Position numbers and translations under genes: made by a program
Shown here: positions 26,075 through 34,271 of the stretch, piece after piece
Position numbering within the stretch: the first letter of the stretch is position 1
Layout of the letters: every line of letters begins with the position of its first letter
The notes under the pieces: generated by a model
What the model saw: the letters and a program-made list of their open reading frames with translations, nothing else
Told to the model about the DNA's origin: nothing
Databases searched by the model: none
Assembly (NCBI GenBank): GCA_002256345.1
Contig: NKIY01000001.1
Location: 946,194-1,010,193, forward strand
DNA length: 64,000 nt
Reading direction: 5' to 3'
Source of the DNA: Bradyrhizobiaceae bacterium PARB1
Lineage (GTDB): Bacteria > Pseudomonadota > Alphaproteobacteria > Rhizobiales > Xanthobacteraceae

Positions 26075-27733
26075 TCAGCGGGCGTCATGCACAATTCGCC
26101 CGTCTGTCAGCGTGAGCAGGCAATCGATATTCTTCAACCGTGCTGGCGGGAGCGTGGTCGGATCTTCGGACAGCACCGTGAGGTCGGCGACATAGCCGGG
26201 CTTCAGGCGGCCCTTCCAGCCTTCGTCGAAAGTGAGAGCGGCACCCGCGGCGGTGAACAACTCCAGCGCCGTATGCGCATCGAGGCGCTGGTTTGGTCCG
26301 ATCACCTGGCCGGTGGTGCGTTCTTCGCGGGCGCACGTGGTCCATAGGGTGAAGAATGGATCATAAGGGATGTTGTCGGTGGCGATGGCGAGCGGGATTC
26401 CGGCATCGACAAGGCTGCGATGCGGTACGACGTTGTCGCCGCCATCGGGCTCGGCGAGATATTTCTGGCCGCCCTTCCAGAGATAGTAGGTCGAGATCGT
26501 GGTGACATGGATGCCCAGCTGCTTCAGCGCGCAGATGTCTTCAGGGCGGGCGCGGCCGATATGTTCGATGACCCAGCGGCGAGCGGTGATCGGGTGGCGT
26601 TCGTTCACCGCCTGCAGCACCGGCACGATGTCATGCAGCTGATCGCCGACGATGGTGTGCAGGCGCAGATCGAATTCGGCGGCGAGGAAGCAGACCTCGC
26701 GAAAATCGGACGGCGACACCGCTTGTTCGACGAAACCGGACCAGCCGGTGTCCGGCAGATGCGCACGGGCGCAGCACGCCACAACGGGATCGCCGCCATA
26801 GGCGATATGGATACCCGAGACGCGCAGCCAGCGATCGCCGAGGCCACTGCCACGCGCGCTGGCCAGCCAATCGCGCATGATACGGCGTGCTTCCGTAAGA
26901 TCGCTCCAGCTGGGGCTCACCACGAGACCGGCGCGGACGGTGAGCTCGTTCAGCTCCCACAGCCGACGATAGACCGAGATGGTCTCGGCGGCGGAGCCGT
27001 GGCCTTCATAGATGCTGGTGGTACCCTTGGCGTTGTAGAGGCGCTGCGAGCGCCTGATGCCCTCGAGCCGGTGATCGAAACCGAAGCGTGGCACCACGGG
27101 GAGGATGTCGAATTCCACGGTCGGCCGGTTGTTGTGCTCTATGATGATCCCGGTCGGCACGCCCTCGGCATCGCGTTCGATCTCGACGCCGTCGATGCGA
27201 GGGCGTGTGTCCGGGCCGATGCCGTTGAGGGCGAGTGCGCGCGAGTTCAGCGCGGTATGGCCGGGCGGCTTGCCCCAGTTGCCGAACACGCCCTGGATGT
27301 AGACGGGATGATCGGGCGCCGCGGCATCCAGTTCGTATCGGTTCGGCAGCCGCTTTTCGGCGAGGGCGGAGACGCCGTCGAAGAAAAAGGGAGGTGTGCC
27401 GGCCGGCATGGTGGCGATCCATTCGCCGGGCGGTGTCGTGGCCGCCGCTGCGCGGACGATGGCGAGGATGTCGGCAATCGAGGTGGCGCCGGTCAGCGAG
27501 GGCCGCAACGACTTCAGGCCCTCGCGCTCCATATGGGCGTGGGTATCGTTGAAGCCAGGGATCAGGCAGGCGCCCTGCAGGTCGATGCGCTGGGCAGCGG
27601 GCGCTGATGCGCGGACGTAGTCGGCCGTGCCAACGGCCGTGATGGTGTTGCCGTCGATCGCGATAGCCTCTGCCGTCGGGCGATCGGGATCGAAGGTCAG
27701 GATCCTCGCATGTTCGAAGATCCGCGCCGTCAT
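26075..27733 (-). CDS. Amidohydrolase family protein (YtcJ-like)
   Basis: About 552 residues. N-terminal beta-sandwich (IFEHARILTFDPDRP; NTITAVGTADYV), then the metal motif in LIPGFNDTHAHME, with further His ligands in LRLHTIVGDQLHD and WVIEHIGRA and an Asp in LAIATDNIPYDP, closing with GYVADLTVLSEDP. This is the amidohydrolase-3/YtcJ group of metal-dependent hydrolases acting on C-N bonds. There is no signal peptide. The ATG overlaps the permease stop by four bases, making it the last gene of the ten-gene operon and suggesting the imported compound has an amide or similar bond. Confidence 0.87.
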   Translation of the reverse strand: MTARIFEHARILTFDPDRPTAEAIAIDGNTITAVGTADYVRASAPAAQRIDLQGACLIPGFNDTHAHMEREGLKSLRPSLTGATSIADILAIVRAAAATTPPGEWIATMPAGTPPFFFDGVSALAEKRLPNRYELDAAAPDHPVYIQGVFGNWGKPPGHTALNSRALALNGIGPDTRPRIDGVEIERDAEGVPTGIIIEHNNRPTVEFDILPVVPRFGFDHRLEGIRRSQRLYNAKGTTSIYEGHGSAAETISVYRRLWELNELTVRAGLVVSPSWSDLTEARRIMRDWLASARGSGLGDRWLRVSGIHIAYGGDPVVACCARAHLPDTGWSGFVEQAVSPSDFREVCFLAAEFDLRLHTIVGDQLHDIVPVLQAVNERHPITARRWVIEHIGRARPEDICALKQLGIHVTTISTYYLWKGGQKYLAEPDGGDNVVPHRSLVDAGIPLAIATDNIPYDPFFTLWTTCAREERTTGQVIGPNQRLDAHTALELFTAAGAALTFDEGWKGRLKPGYVADLTVLSEDPTTLPPARLKNIDCLLTLTDGRIVHDAR

Positions 27734-28590
27734 GATGCCGCGTACCAGGGGAACAGCCAGCGGGCCAGCGCGACGAAGACGCGGTCGGCGAGGAAGCCGA
27801 AGGCGCCGAGCAGGGCTAGGCCGATGAACATGATATCGACACGAAACAACTGATGGCCCTGCGACATCATATAGGCGACGCCGGCGGATGCGCCGGACAG
27901 TTCGGCAGCCACCAGCACGATCAGCGAGACCGCGATGGACTGCCTGATGCCCGACAGGATGAAGGGCAATGCCGCCGGCAGCACCACCAGCAGCAGCGTG
28001 TCGCGACGGCTGGCGCCAAGGCAGGCGGCGGAGCGCAGATAGATCAGGTTGATGTCGCGAACGCCGATAAAGGTGGTGATCCAGATCGGGAAGAATGCGC
28101 CCCATGCCACCAGCACGACTTTCGACGGCTCGCCGATGCCGAACCACAACACGCAAAGCGGCACCAGTGCGATGGTGGGGATCGAGCGAAAGCCGTGCAG
28201 CAGAGGCTCGACCAGATATTGTAGCCAGCGGATACGGGCGGTGACGAGACCGAGGCTGATGCCGGCAACGAGCGCGAAGACGAAGCCGATGCCCGCGCGC
28301 TGCAGGCTGACGGCGATGTTGTGGCCGATCTCGCCGGAGGTCAGCATGGGGATGAAGGCCTGCAACACGGCGCTCGGCGGCGGAAACAGGACTTCATTGA
28401 CCCAAACGGAATAGCGCGGGATCGCTTCCCAGATTGCAATGAACACCACCACGCCGAGCACATTCAGCGCCAACCGCGTGAGCTGCGCCTTGCGGCGTGC
28501 GCGATCATTGGCGGCGCGAAACTGGGCGTCGAAGGAGGACGATGCCGGATGCGCATCAGCGGCGAGATCGGTGTTCGAAATGGTGGTCAT
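27730..28590 (-). CDS. ABC transporter permease, SsuC/TauC type
   Basis: About 286 residues: a charged N-terminal tail of ~40 residues, six membrane segments, and the EAA loop AACLGASRRDTLLLVVLPAAL. The start MTTISNTDL overlaps the ATPase stop by four bases. It forms an importer with the ATPase at 28587 and binding protein at 29360. It is the third permease of the ten-gene operon. Confidence 0.88.
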   Translation of the reverse strand: MTTISNTDLAADAHPASSSFDAQFRAANDRARRKAQLTRLALNVLGVVVFIAIWEAIPRYSVWVNEVLFPPPSAVLQAFIPMLTSGEIGHNIAVSLQRAGIGFVFALVAGISLGLVTARIRWLQYLVEPLLHGFRSIPTIALVPLCVLWFGIGEPSKVVLVAWGAFFPIWITTFIGVRDINLIYLRSAACLGASRRDTLLLVVLPAALPFILSGIRQSIAVSLIVLVAAELSGASAGVAYMMSQGHQLFRVDIMFIGLALLGAFGFLADRVFVALARWLFPWYAAS

Positions 28591-29363
28591 GCAGCCTTCC
28601 GCGTGCCGTTGCTCAATTCGCCGGAGATCGCGCCATAGAGTTCGCCGAATGCGGCCGAGCCGCGATCGCGGGGATAGGGCGCGTCGATGCGGCGATCGGC
28701 GACAATGGTGCCGGGATGTGACGCCATGATCACCACGCGCTGAGCGAGATAGACGGCTTCGTCGATATTGTGGGTGACGAAGATGACGGAGACGCCAGTC
28801 TCCTTCCACAGCCGCAGCAGATCGTCCTGCAGCGCCTGCCTTGTCATCGCATCGACCGCCGCAAAGGGTTCGTCCATCAGCAGCACTTTTGGCTCGACGA
28901 CGAGGGCCCGCGCCACGGCGACGCGCTGGCGCATGCCACCGGACATTTCGTGCGGATATTTGTCGGCAGCGGCGAGCAGGCCGACGCGATCGAGCGCTGC
29001 GAGCGCCTGCCGCCGTCGCTCGTCGCGCGACAGCGGCTTGGCGCGCAGGCCAAATTCGACATTCTGCCGGGCCGTCATCCAGGCAAACAGCGCATATTCC
29101 TGAAACACGACGCCGCGCTCGGGGCCGGGCGCCAGGATCGGCCGTTGCTGGAATGCGACGCTGCCGCGGGTCGCTTGCAGGAAGCCCGCGATCAGGTGCA
29201 GCAGCGTGGTCTTACCGCAGCCGGATGGGCCGATCAGGCAGACGAATTCGCTATTGCCGATCTGCAACGTGATGTCGCGCAGCGCCCAGGTAGGGGCGCC
29301 GTCGCGTCCCGCATAGACCTGCGAGACTCCGGAGATGTCGATCAGTGACGGGGCGCCGCTCAT
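28587..29363 (-). CDS. ABC transporter ATP-binding protein, SsuB/TauB type
   Basis: A 258-residue ATPase: Walker A GPSGCGKTT (45-53), Q-loop VVFQEYALFAWMTARQNVEFGL, signature MSGGMRQR in place of LSGGQ, Walker B VLLMDEPFAAVD and switch His VIFVTHNIDEA. It overlaps its neighbours on both sides by four bases (ATGA). Partner of the permease at 27730. Confidence 0.9.
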   Translation of the reverse strand: MSGAPSLIDISGVSQVYAGRDGAPTWALRDITLQIGNSEFVCLIGPSGCGKTTLLHLIAGFLQATRGSVAFQQRPILAPGPERGVVFQEYALFAWMTARQNVEFGLRAKPLSRDERRRQALAALDRVGLLAAADKYPHEMSGGMRQRVAVARALVVEPKVLLMDEPFAAVDAMTRQALQDDLLRLWKETGVSVIFVTHNIDEAVYLAQRVVIMASHPGTIVADRRIDAPYPRDRGSAAFGELYGAISGELSNGTRKAA

Positions 29364-30403
29364 GTCAGCGTCACGCGATCCGGCTTTGCAGTCTTCACCG
29401 GCCCGTCGGCGACGAGACCACGGAGCAGGGGACGCAGCTCGCCTTTAGGCGGCTTGGCGAGGCCCGCATCGATGGCCCACTGCGCCTGATTGACGAGATC
29501 ATCGACAAAACGTTCGTCGAAAGTGAGCTTGAAGGTGAAGGTCGAGGTCGCATCGGAGATGTCGTTGGCGGGCGTCTTGATCCGCTCGGCGATGGTCTGT
29601 GGCCAGCTCCTGTCACTGGCGATGCGGGCCTCGGCTTCGAGGAACACCTTGACGGCGGTGTTCACCAGCTCGGGTTTCTCCTTCAGCACGCGCTCGGTGG
29701 TGAGCAGCAGCTGGTGGCTCTGGAAGTATTTCTCGATGCCGTCGAGGGACATTTCCTCGACCTGCCCGTTCGACTGTTTCTGTGCGACACCGACGGTCTG
29801 GCTGACCCAGGCAAAGGCGTCGATGTCGCCGCGCACTAGGGCCGTTGTCATGTTGTTCGGCGCGAGATCGACGACCGTGACATCCTGCAGCTTGAGCCCG
29901 GCGAGTTCGAGATATTTGGCGAGGAAGAACTGGCCCGATGTGCCGATGCGCGTCGCGATCTTGCGGCCCTTCAGGCTGACGGGATTTCTCGGATCGATCG
30001 GTCCGCCCTTCTTGATGGCGATCTTCATGTCGCGCGAATAGCGGCTGTAATTGATGACAGCCACTGGACGCAGGCCGGTGAGGGCTGCGAAGACGAGCGG
30101 CGTATCGGTGGAGGCGGAGAAATCTGCCGAGCCCGACAGCAACGCCTGCATGGAATCGCGGCCGGTCTCGAAGGACGAGGTCGCCAGATCGACATTAGCT
30201 TTCTGCCAAAGGCCGGCCGCTTCCGCGACATAGGGAAGCGCCCAAGTATAGCCGGTGCTGCCATAGGCCAGAACGGCTTTGCTGCGCGCCTGCGCGATTG
30301 CCGGAGCGCCGAGCAGGCCGGTGGTGGTGACGGCGCCGGCACCGATCAGCAGGCGTCGGCGATCGATCGAGAAGCGGTGAGGAGGCTGGAGAGATCGGGT
30401 CAC
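29360..30403 (-). CDS. NitT/TauT-type ABC substrate-binding protein (Tat-like leader)
   Basis: A 347-residue receptor: leader DRRRLLIGAGAVTTTGLLG (twin-Arg-like) with cleavage near AIAQA, then VLAYGSTGYTWALPYVAEAAGL, LLSGSADFSASTDTPLVFAALTG cut by a loop, and VSLKGRKIATRIGTSGQFFLAK. It belongs to the SsuA/NMT1 fold. It is distinct in sequence from the adjacent receptor at 30446, so the operon encodes two specificities. It is the first gene of the downstream transporter set. Confidence 0.86.
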   Translation of the reverse strand: MTRSLQPPHRFSIDRRRLLIGAGAVTTTGLLGAPAIAQARSKAVLAYGSTGYTWALPYVAEAAGLWQKANVDLATSSFETGRDSMQALLSGSADFSASTDTPLVFAALTGLRPVAVINYSRYSRDMKIAIKKGGPIDPRNPVSLKGRKIATRIGTSGQFFLAKYLELAGLKLQDVTVVDLAPNNMTTALVRGDIDAFAWVSQTVGVAQKQSNGQVEEMSLDGIEKYFQSHQLLLTTERVLKEKPELVNTAVKVFLEAEARIASDRSWPQTIAERIKTPANDISDATSTFTFKLTFDERFVDDLVNQAQWAIDAGLAKPPKGELRPLLRGLVADGPVKTAKPDRVTLT

Positions 30404-30445
30404 GTAGAAATTCCTGTTGTGATGGATGAATAACGGATCGCCGGC

Positions 30446-31507
30446 CTATGCCTTCGGCGTTCCGTCGACCTGGCGCGTCGTCCAGAATTTCTCCAGCTTG
30501 AGATCGGCCAGCGCCTGGTTGAGCGGCGCGGGATATGCCCATTGCTTCACGTCGATGTCGTTGCGGATCAGCTTTTCTTCTTTCGAGAAATCGATCACGT
30601 CCTGGAACTGGGCTAGCAGGAAATCATCGACCAGCGGGTTGAACGCGTCCTTCAGCGGCTGGCCACTGAATTCCTCTCGCAGCGCTTCATAGGGCGTGCC
30701 GGATTTCGACCAGATCCGCAGCGTCTCGTCGCGATTGGCTTCATCCGCGATCCAGGCCACGGCCTTGACGAGACCCGTGACGACGCGGCGCGTCGCATCG
30801 GGATATTTTTCACGGAATGCATCGGTGACCAGGATGCCGCCGAAGCCGGTGACCTTCGGCCCGATATCCTTCGATGTGTAAAAGATATCGACGATGCGTT
30901 TTTCGCGCAGAGACAGCACCGAGCTCGACCCGATGCTGGCATCGACGCTGCCGGCGGCAAGGGCTGCGAGTTGGTCGGCCGTCTTTAGATCGACGATGGT
31001 GACGTCCTTCGCCGTCAGGCCATTGCTCTTCAGCGCGCGCAGAAAAGCCCAATGCAGGATGGTGCCCTTCTGGAACGTGACCTTGCGTCCCTTGAGGTCT
31101 TTGATGGAATGGATCGGCAGACCTTTTCGGGCGGCGCCGAAGATAGTCGTCGGACCATAGTTCAGCAGCACGCGGGTGGGCAGGCCATTGGCGCGACCGA
31201 TCACATTCGGCAGCGCGCCATATTGCGCGAAGTCGATGCGCCCATTGGCGATGCCTTCATTGACCGCAGGACCCGTGCCGGCGAGATAGGTCCATTCCAG
31301 CTTGACCGACGTGTCATTGAATTCGTTTGCGATGAAGTCCTTGGCCTGGGCGACGCCGAAGGTGGCCACGCCAAAAGGCTGGCCGAAGCCGGCGCCGAAG
31401 GCACCGAAGCGGATCGTGTCGGGATTGTCGGCGGCGCGGGCCGTGTTGGCGGTGGCCAGCAAAGCGGCGGCGCCTGCGGTGAAACTGCGTCGGGTGATGT
31501 TCTGCAT
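30446..31507 (-). CDS. NitT/TauT-type ABC substrate-binding protein
   Basis: A 353-residue receptor: RR-containing leader (NITRRSFTAGAAALLATANTARA), then IRFGAFGAGFGQPFGVATFGVAQ, RIDFAQYGALPNVIGRANGL, IKDLKGRKVTFQKGTILHWAFL and VDASIGSSSVLSLREKR. It is the receptor of the upstream transporter set (two permeases, ATPase), 14 bp after the ATPase gene. The glycine-rich segment after the signal differs from the other receptors here. Confidence 0.86.
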   Translation of the reverse strand: MQNITRRSFTAGAAALLATANTARAADNPDTIRFGAFGAGFGQPFGVATFGVAQAKDFIANEFNDTSVKLEWTYLAGTGPAVNEGIANGRIDFAQYGALPNVIGRANGLPTRVLLNYGPTTIFGAARKGLPIHSIKDLKGRKVTFQKGTILHWAFLRALKSNGLTAKDVTIVDLKTADQLAALAAGSVDASIGSSSVLSLREKRIVDIFYTSKDIGPKVTGFGGILVTDAFREKYPDATRRVVTGLVKAVAWIADEANRDETLRIWSKSGTPYEALREEFSGQPLKDAFNPLVDDFLLAQFQDVIDFSKEEKLIRNDIDVKQWAYPAPLNQALADLKLEKFWTTRQVDGTPKA

Positions 31508-31521
31508 GGTGTGCTCTTTGC

Positions 31522-32274
31522 TCAGTGTCGGAGATCGGCGAGGACGCGCTGTTTCAGCGCGACGAAATCGGGGGCTGCGCGGTCGCGCGCATTGAGTTCG
31601 ACCGGAATGATGACGCTGCGGATGCGGCCGGGGCGCGGCTCCATCACCACGATGCGGGTCGAGAGATAGACGGCTTCCTCGACATCATGGGTCACCATGA
31701 TCACGGTGGTGCGCTGTGCTTCCCAGATCTCCAGCAGAGCGTCTTGCAGACGCGTGCGGTTCAGCGAATCCAGCGCGCCAAGCGGCTCATCGAGCAGCAG
31801 GATCGACGGTCGTCGTACCAGCGCACGTGCGATGGCGGCGCGTTGAGCCATGCCGCCGGACAGTTGCGCGGGGCGGGCACGTTCGAAGCCGGTGAGGCCG
31901 ACCAGTGCGATGGCGTCGTGCACGCGCTGCGTCTTTTCTTCGACTGGCAGTGGAAACGCATCCAGCGCGAGCGCGACATTCTCCGTGAGCGTCAGCCACG
32001 GAAACAGCCGGTGATCCTGAAACACGATGCCGCGATCGGCGCCGGGGCCGTTCACTGGCGCGCCGCCGAGCAGGATCTCGCCGCGAAAGCTGTCGTCGAG
32101 CCCGACGATTAGGCGCAGCAGCGTGGACTTGCCGCAGCCGGAGGCGCCGACAATGCTGACGAATTCCCCCGGGAATACCGAGAGCGAGATGTCCTGCAGC
32201 ACGGGCAAGGGTGTCTCATCGACCATATAGGTCTTGGTGACGTGACGGATAGCGAGTTCGTTGAAGGCAACCAT
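31522..32274 (-). CDS. ABC transporter ATP-binding protein, SsuB/TauB type
   Basis: About 250 residues: Walker A GASGCGKST (43-51), IVFQDHRLFPWLTLTENVALAL, signature LSGGMAQR, Walker B ILLLDEPLGALDS, VIMVTHDVEEA. ATG 32274 is used here; an in-frame GTG at 32286 overlaps the preceding stop (GTGA) and would add four residues. It is the only ATPase following two consecutive permease genes, so it may energise a heterodimeric channel. Confidence 0.88.
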   Translation of the reverse strand: MVAFNELAIRHVTKTYMVDETPLPVLQDISLSVFPGEFVSIVGASGCGKSTLLRLIVGLDDSFRGEILLGGAPVNGPGADRGIVFQDHRLFPWLTLTENVALALDAFPLPVEEKTQRVHDAIALVGLTGFERARPAQLSGGMAQRAAIARALVRRPSILLLDEPLGALDSLNRTRLQDALLEIWEAQRTTVIMVTHDVEEAVYLSTRIVVMEPRPGRIRSVIIPVELNARDRAAPDFVALKQRVLADLRH

Positions 32275-32282
32275 GTTGTTTC

Positions 32283-33080
32283 TCACGTCAGGCCGGAGGC
32301 GCGTGCCAGCACCAGCGACGACAGCCAACGGCACAGCCGGGTGGCGAGATAACCGGCGGCGGCTAGCGCAGTGACGCCGATGATCACGATGTCCATGCGA
32401 AACTGCTCGCGGCCTTCGGACACGAAGGTGCCGATGCCGCGGCCATTGCCGATGGCGTATTCGGCGCCGACCGTGCCGATCCAGCCGCTGATCAGCGCGA
32501 TCTCGATGCCGATAGTGATGGCCGGCAAAGCGGCCGGGATCAGTACGCGACGGATTTCCTGGTGGCGAGACAGGCCGAGCACGCGCGCGACTTCGCGATA
32601 AGTGATCGACACATTCCGCAGCCCGGTGGTGGTGTTTAGCGCCACGGGGAAGAAGGCAGACAGGGCGATGTAGACGATCTTGCTCGCTTCGCCATTGCCG
32701 AACCACGCTGTCAGCAACGGGATCCATGCGAACAAAGTGATCTGCCGCAACGCGTGAAAGGTGCCGCCGCCGGCGCGCTCGGCGGTGGTGGAAAGGCCCA
32801 TGCTGCTCCCGAAAGCGAGACCAGCGGCGATGCCGATGCTAATGCCCATGATGTAACGCAGCAGGCTGGCCCCGATGGCGTGCCAGATTTCACGGCCGGC
32901 GGCATCGTCAAATGGGGCCAGCAGTAACTGTTCGAGATGGATCGCGAGCGGGCCTGACACCCACCCTACATGGACGGACCAAGCCCAGCCGATCACAAGG
33001 ACGATCGGCAGCACGAGGCCGCGAGGCCAGGTCAGGCGGCTTGCTCGTTGCGATATGATGACGGCGACGGGATGGCTCAT
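32283..33080 (-). CDS. ABC transporter permease, SsuC/TauC type (tandem, second)
   Basis: About 265 residues, six membrane segments, EAA loop REVARVLGLSRHQEIRRVLIPAAL. The start MSHPVAVI overlaps the preceding permease stop by four bases. In length and topology it matches the neighbouring permease but the sequences are clearly different. The pair probably assembles as a heterodimer rather than two homodimers, since only one ATPase and one receptor follow. Confidence 0.87.
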   Translation of the reverse strand: MSHPVAVIISQRASRLTWPRGLVLPIVLVIGWAWSVHVGWVSGPLAIHLEQLLLAPFDDAAGREIWHAIGASLLRYIMGISIGIAAGLAFGSSMGLSTTAERAGGGTFHALRQITLFAWIPLLTAWFGNGEASKIVYIALSAFFPVALNTTTGLRNVSITYREVARVLGLSRHQEIRRVLIPAALPAITIGIEIALISGWIGTVGAEYAIGNGRGIGTFVSEGREQFRMDIVIIGVTALAAAGYLATRLCRWLSSLVLARASGLT

Positions 33081-33904
33081 GCGCGCAGCTCCCAGCGCTG
33101 CAAACGACGTTCGATGCACGCGAGGCCGGTATCCATGGCGAGACCGATCAGGCCGATCACCGCCATGCCGACGATCACGATGTCGATCTGAAACAGCGTG
33201 CGGCCCCACACCATCGTGTAGCCGACGCCCTCGGTCGCGGCGAGCATCTCGACCACGATCAGTGCGATCCATGCATGGCTGAGCGCTGTGCGAAGGCCGC
33301 CGAAAATGCCGGGCACCGTGGCCGGCACGACGAGGCGACGCAGATAGGAGCCCGCGGGCAATTGCAGCACGCGCGCGACTTCGCGAAGGGGGGCGGGGAT
33401 CTGTTTGATGCTTTCCGATGTTGCGATGACCGTCGGCACGAAACTCGCTTTTGCGATCAGCACGAATTTCAGCGTCTCATCGAGGCCGAAGATCAGCAGC
33501 AGGATCGGCAGCCAGCCGAGCGAGGGGACTTGCGCCAGAAAGCGGAATGTTAAGCCGCAATAGTTCTCGACGGTACGGGACAGGCCGAGCAGGGCGCCGA
33601 AGATGAGGCCGCTTCCGGCGCCGATGACGAAACCAATCCCGATCCGCCACAGGCTGATGCGCAGGCCATCGAGGATCTCGCCGCCGCGAATGAGTTCGAT
33701 AGCGGTGCTCGCAACCAGCAAAGGTGACGGCAGGATCTGGACGGGCAGCAGATGCAGCGAGGTCGCGAGCTGCCACAGGAGCAGGATTGCCAGTGGTACA
33801 GTCAATGGCAGGAGACGATCGCCGACGACACGCCAAGTCCAGATACGCCGCGCGGTTGGACCAGGATCGATGACGCGATCGGCGATCGCGGATCTGACAC
33901 TCAT
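33077..33904 (-). CDS. ABC transporter permease, SsuC/TauC type (tandem, first)
   Basis: About 275 residues: cytoplasmic N-terminus ~30 residues, six membrane segments, EAA loop LREVARVLQLPAGSYLRRLVVPATV. ATG 33904 (MSVRSAIADR) has GGAG upstream. It lies 46 bp after the ferredoxin gene, the widest gap in the ten-gene operon, where a weak internal promoter or separate translation start is possible. Confidence 0.87.
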   Translation of the reverse strand: MSVRSAIADRVIDPGPTARRIWTWRVVGDRLLPLTVPLAILLLWQLATSLHLLPVQILPSPLLVASTAIELIRGGEILDGLRISLWRIGIGFVIGAGSGLIFGALLGLSRTVENYCGLTFRFLAQVPSLGWLPILLLIFGLDETLKFVLIAKASFVPTVIATSESIKQIPAPLREVARVLQLPAGSYLRRLVVPATVPGIFGGLRTALSHAWIALIVVEMLAATEGVGYTMVWGRTLFQIDIVIVGMAVIGLIGLAMDTGLACIERRLQRWELRA

Positions 33905-33950
33905 GTAAAACTCCGGGACGCCGCGATGCGTCTGATGGCATCGGATGCGG

Positions 33951-34271
33951 TCAATGACCGAATAGTTCGTGGCTACGATCGATGCCGCGACGGTTCTTGG
34001 TGTCCTTGGTCCATCCAACGGCACGGCGGTAGCTGCCGAGCCCGTCGACATCCTTCAGCGCGGTGGCGTGAAGACTGACTGGCGTCTCCGCGAAGGGCGA
34101 CACGTAGAGGGAATCCTCGGGGCAATAGAGCTCGCACATGAAACAGGTCTGGCAATCCTCCTGCCGCGCGATGACAGGAAAGCCGTCGGTCTTGTCGAAC
34201 ACATTGGTTGGGCAGACGCGGACGCAGATATTGCAAGAGGTGCAGGTCTCGCTATCGATAATCTCGATCAT
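33951..34271 (-). CDS. 2[4Fe-4S] ferredoxin family protein
   Basis: A 106-residue protein with two classical cluster motifs: Cys10, 13, 16 and 20 (CTSCNICVRVCP) and Cys40, 43, 46 and 50 (CQTCFMCELYCP), followed by a ~55-residue basic/aromatic tail (VGWTKDTKNRRG). ATG 34271 is preceded by GGAGG at ideal spacing and overlaps the flavoprotein stop (ATGA), so the two are made together. Small 2[4Fe-4S] subunits of this form partner AprA-like flavoproteins. Cytoplasmic; it should carry electrons to or from the FAD subunit. Confidence 0.88.
   Translation of the reverse strand: MIEIIDSETCTSCNICVRVCPTNVFDKTDGFPVIARQEDCQTCFMCELYCPEDSLYVSPFAETPVSLHATALKDVDGLGSYRRAVGWTKDTKNRRGIDRSHELFGH

Noticed and set aside
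26420-27607. 395-codon plus-strand frame
   Set aside because: Antisense to the amidohydrolase; composition is Ala/Gly/Asp/Arg-skewed with no recognisable family.
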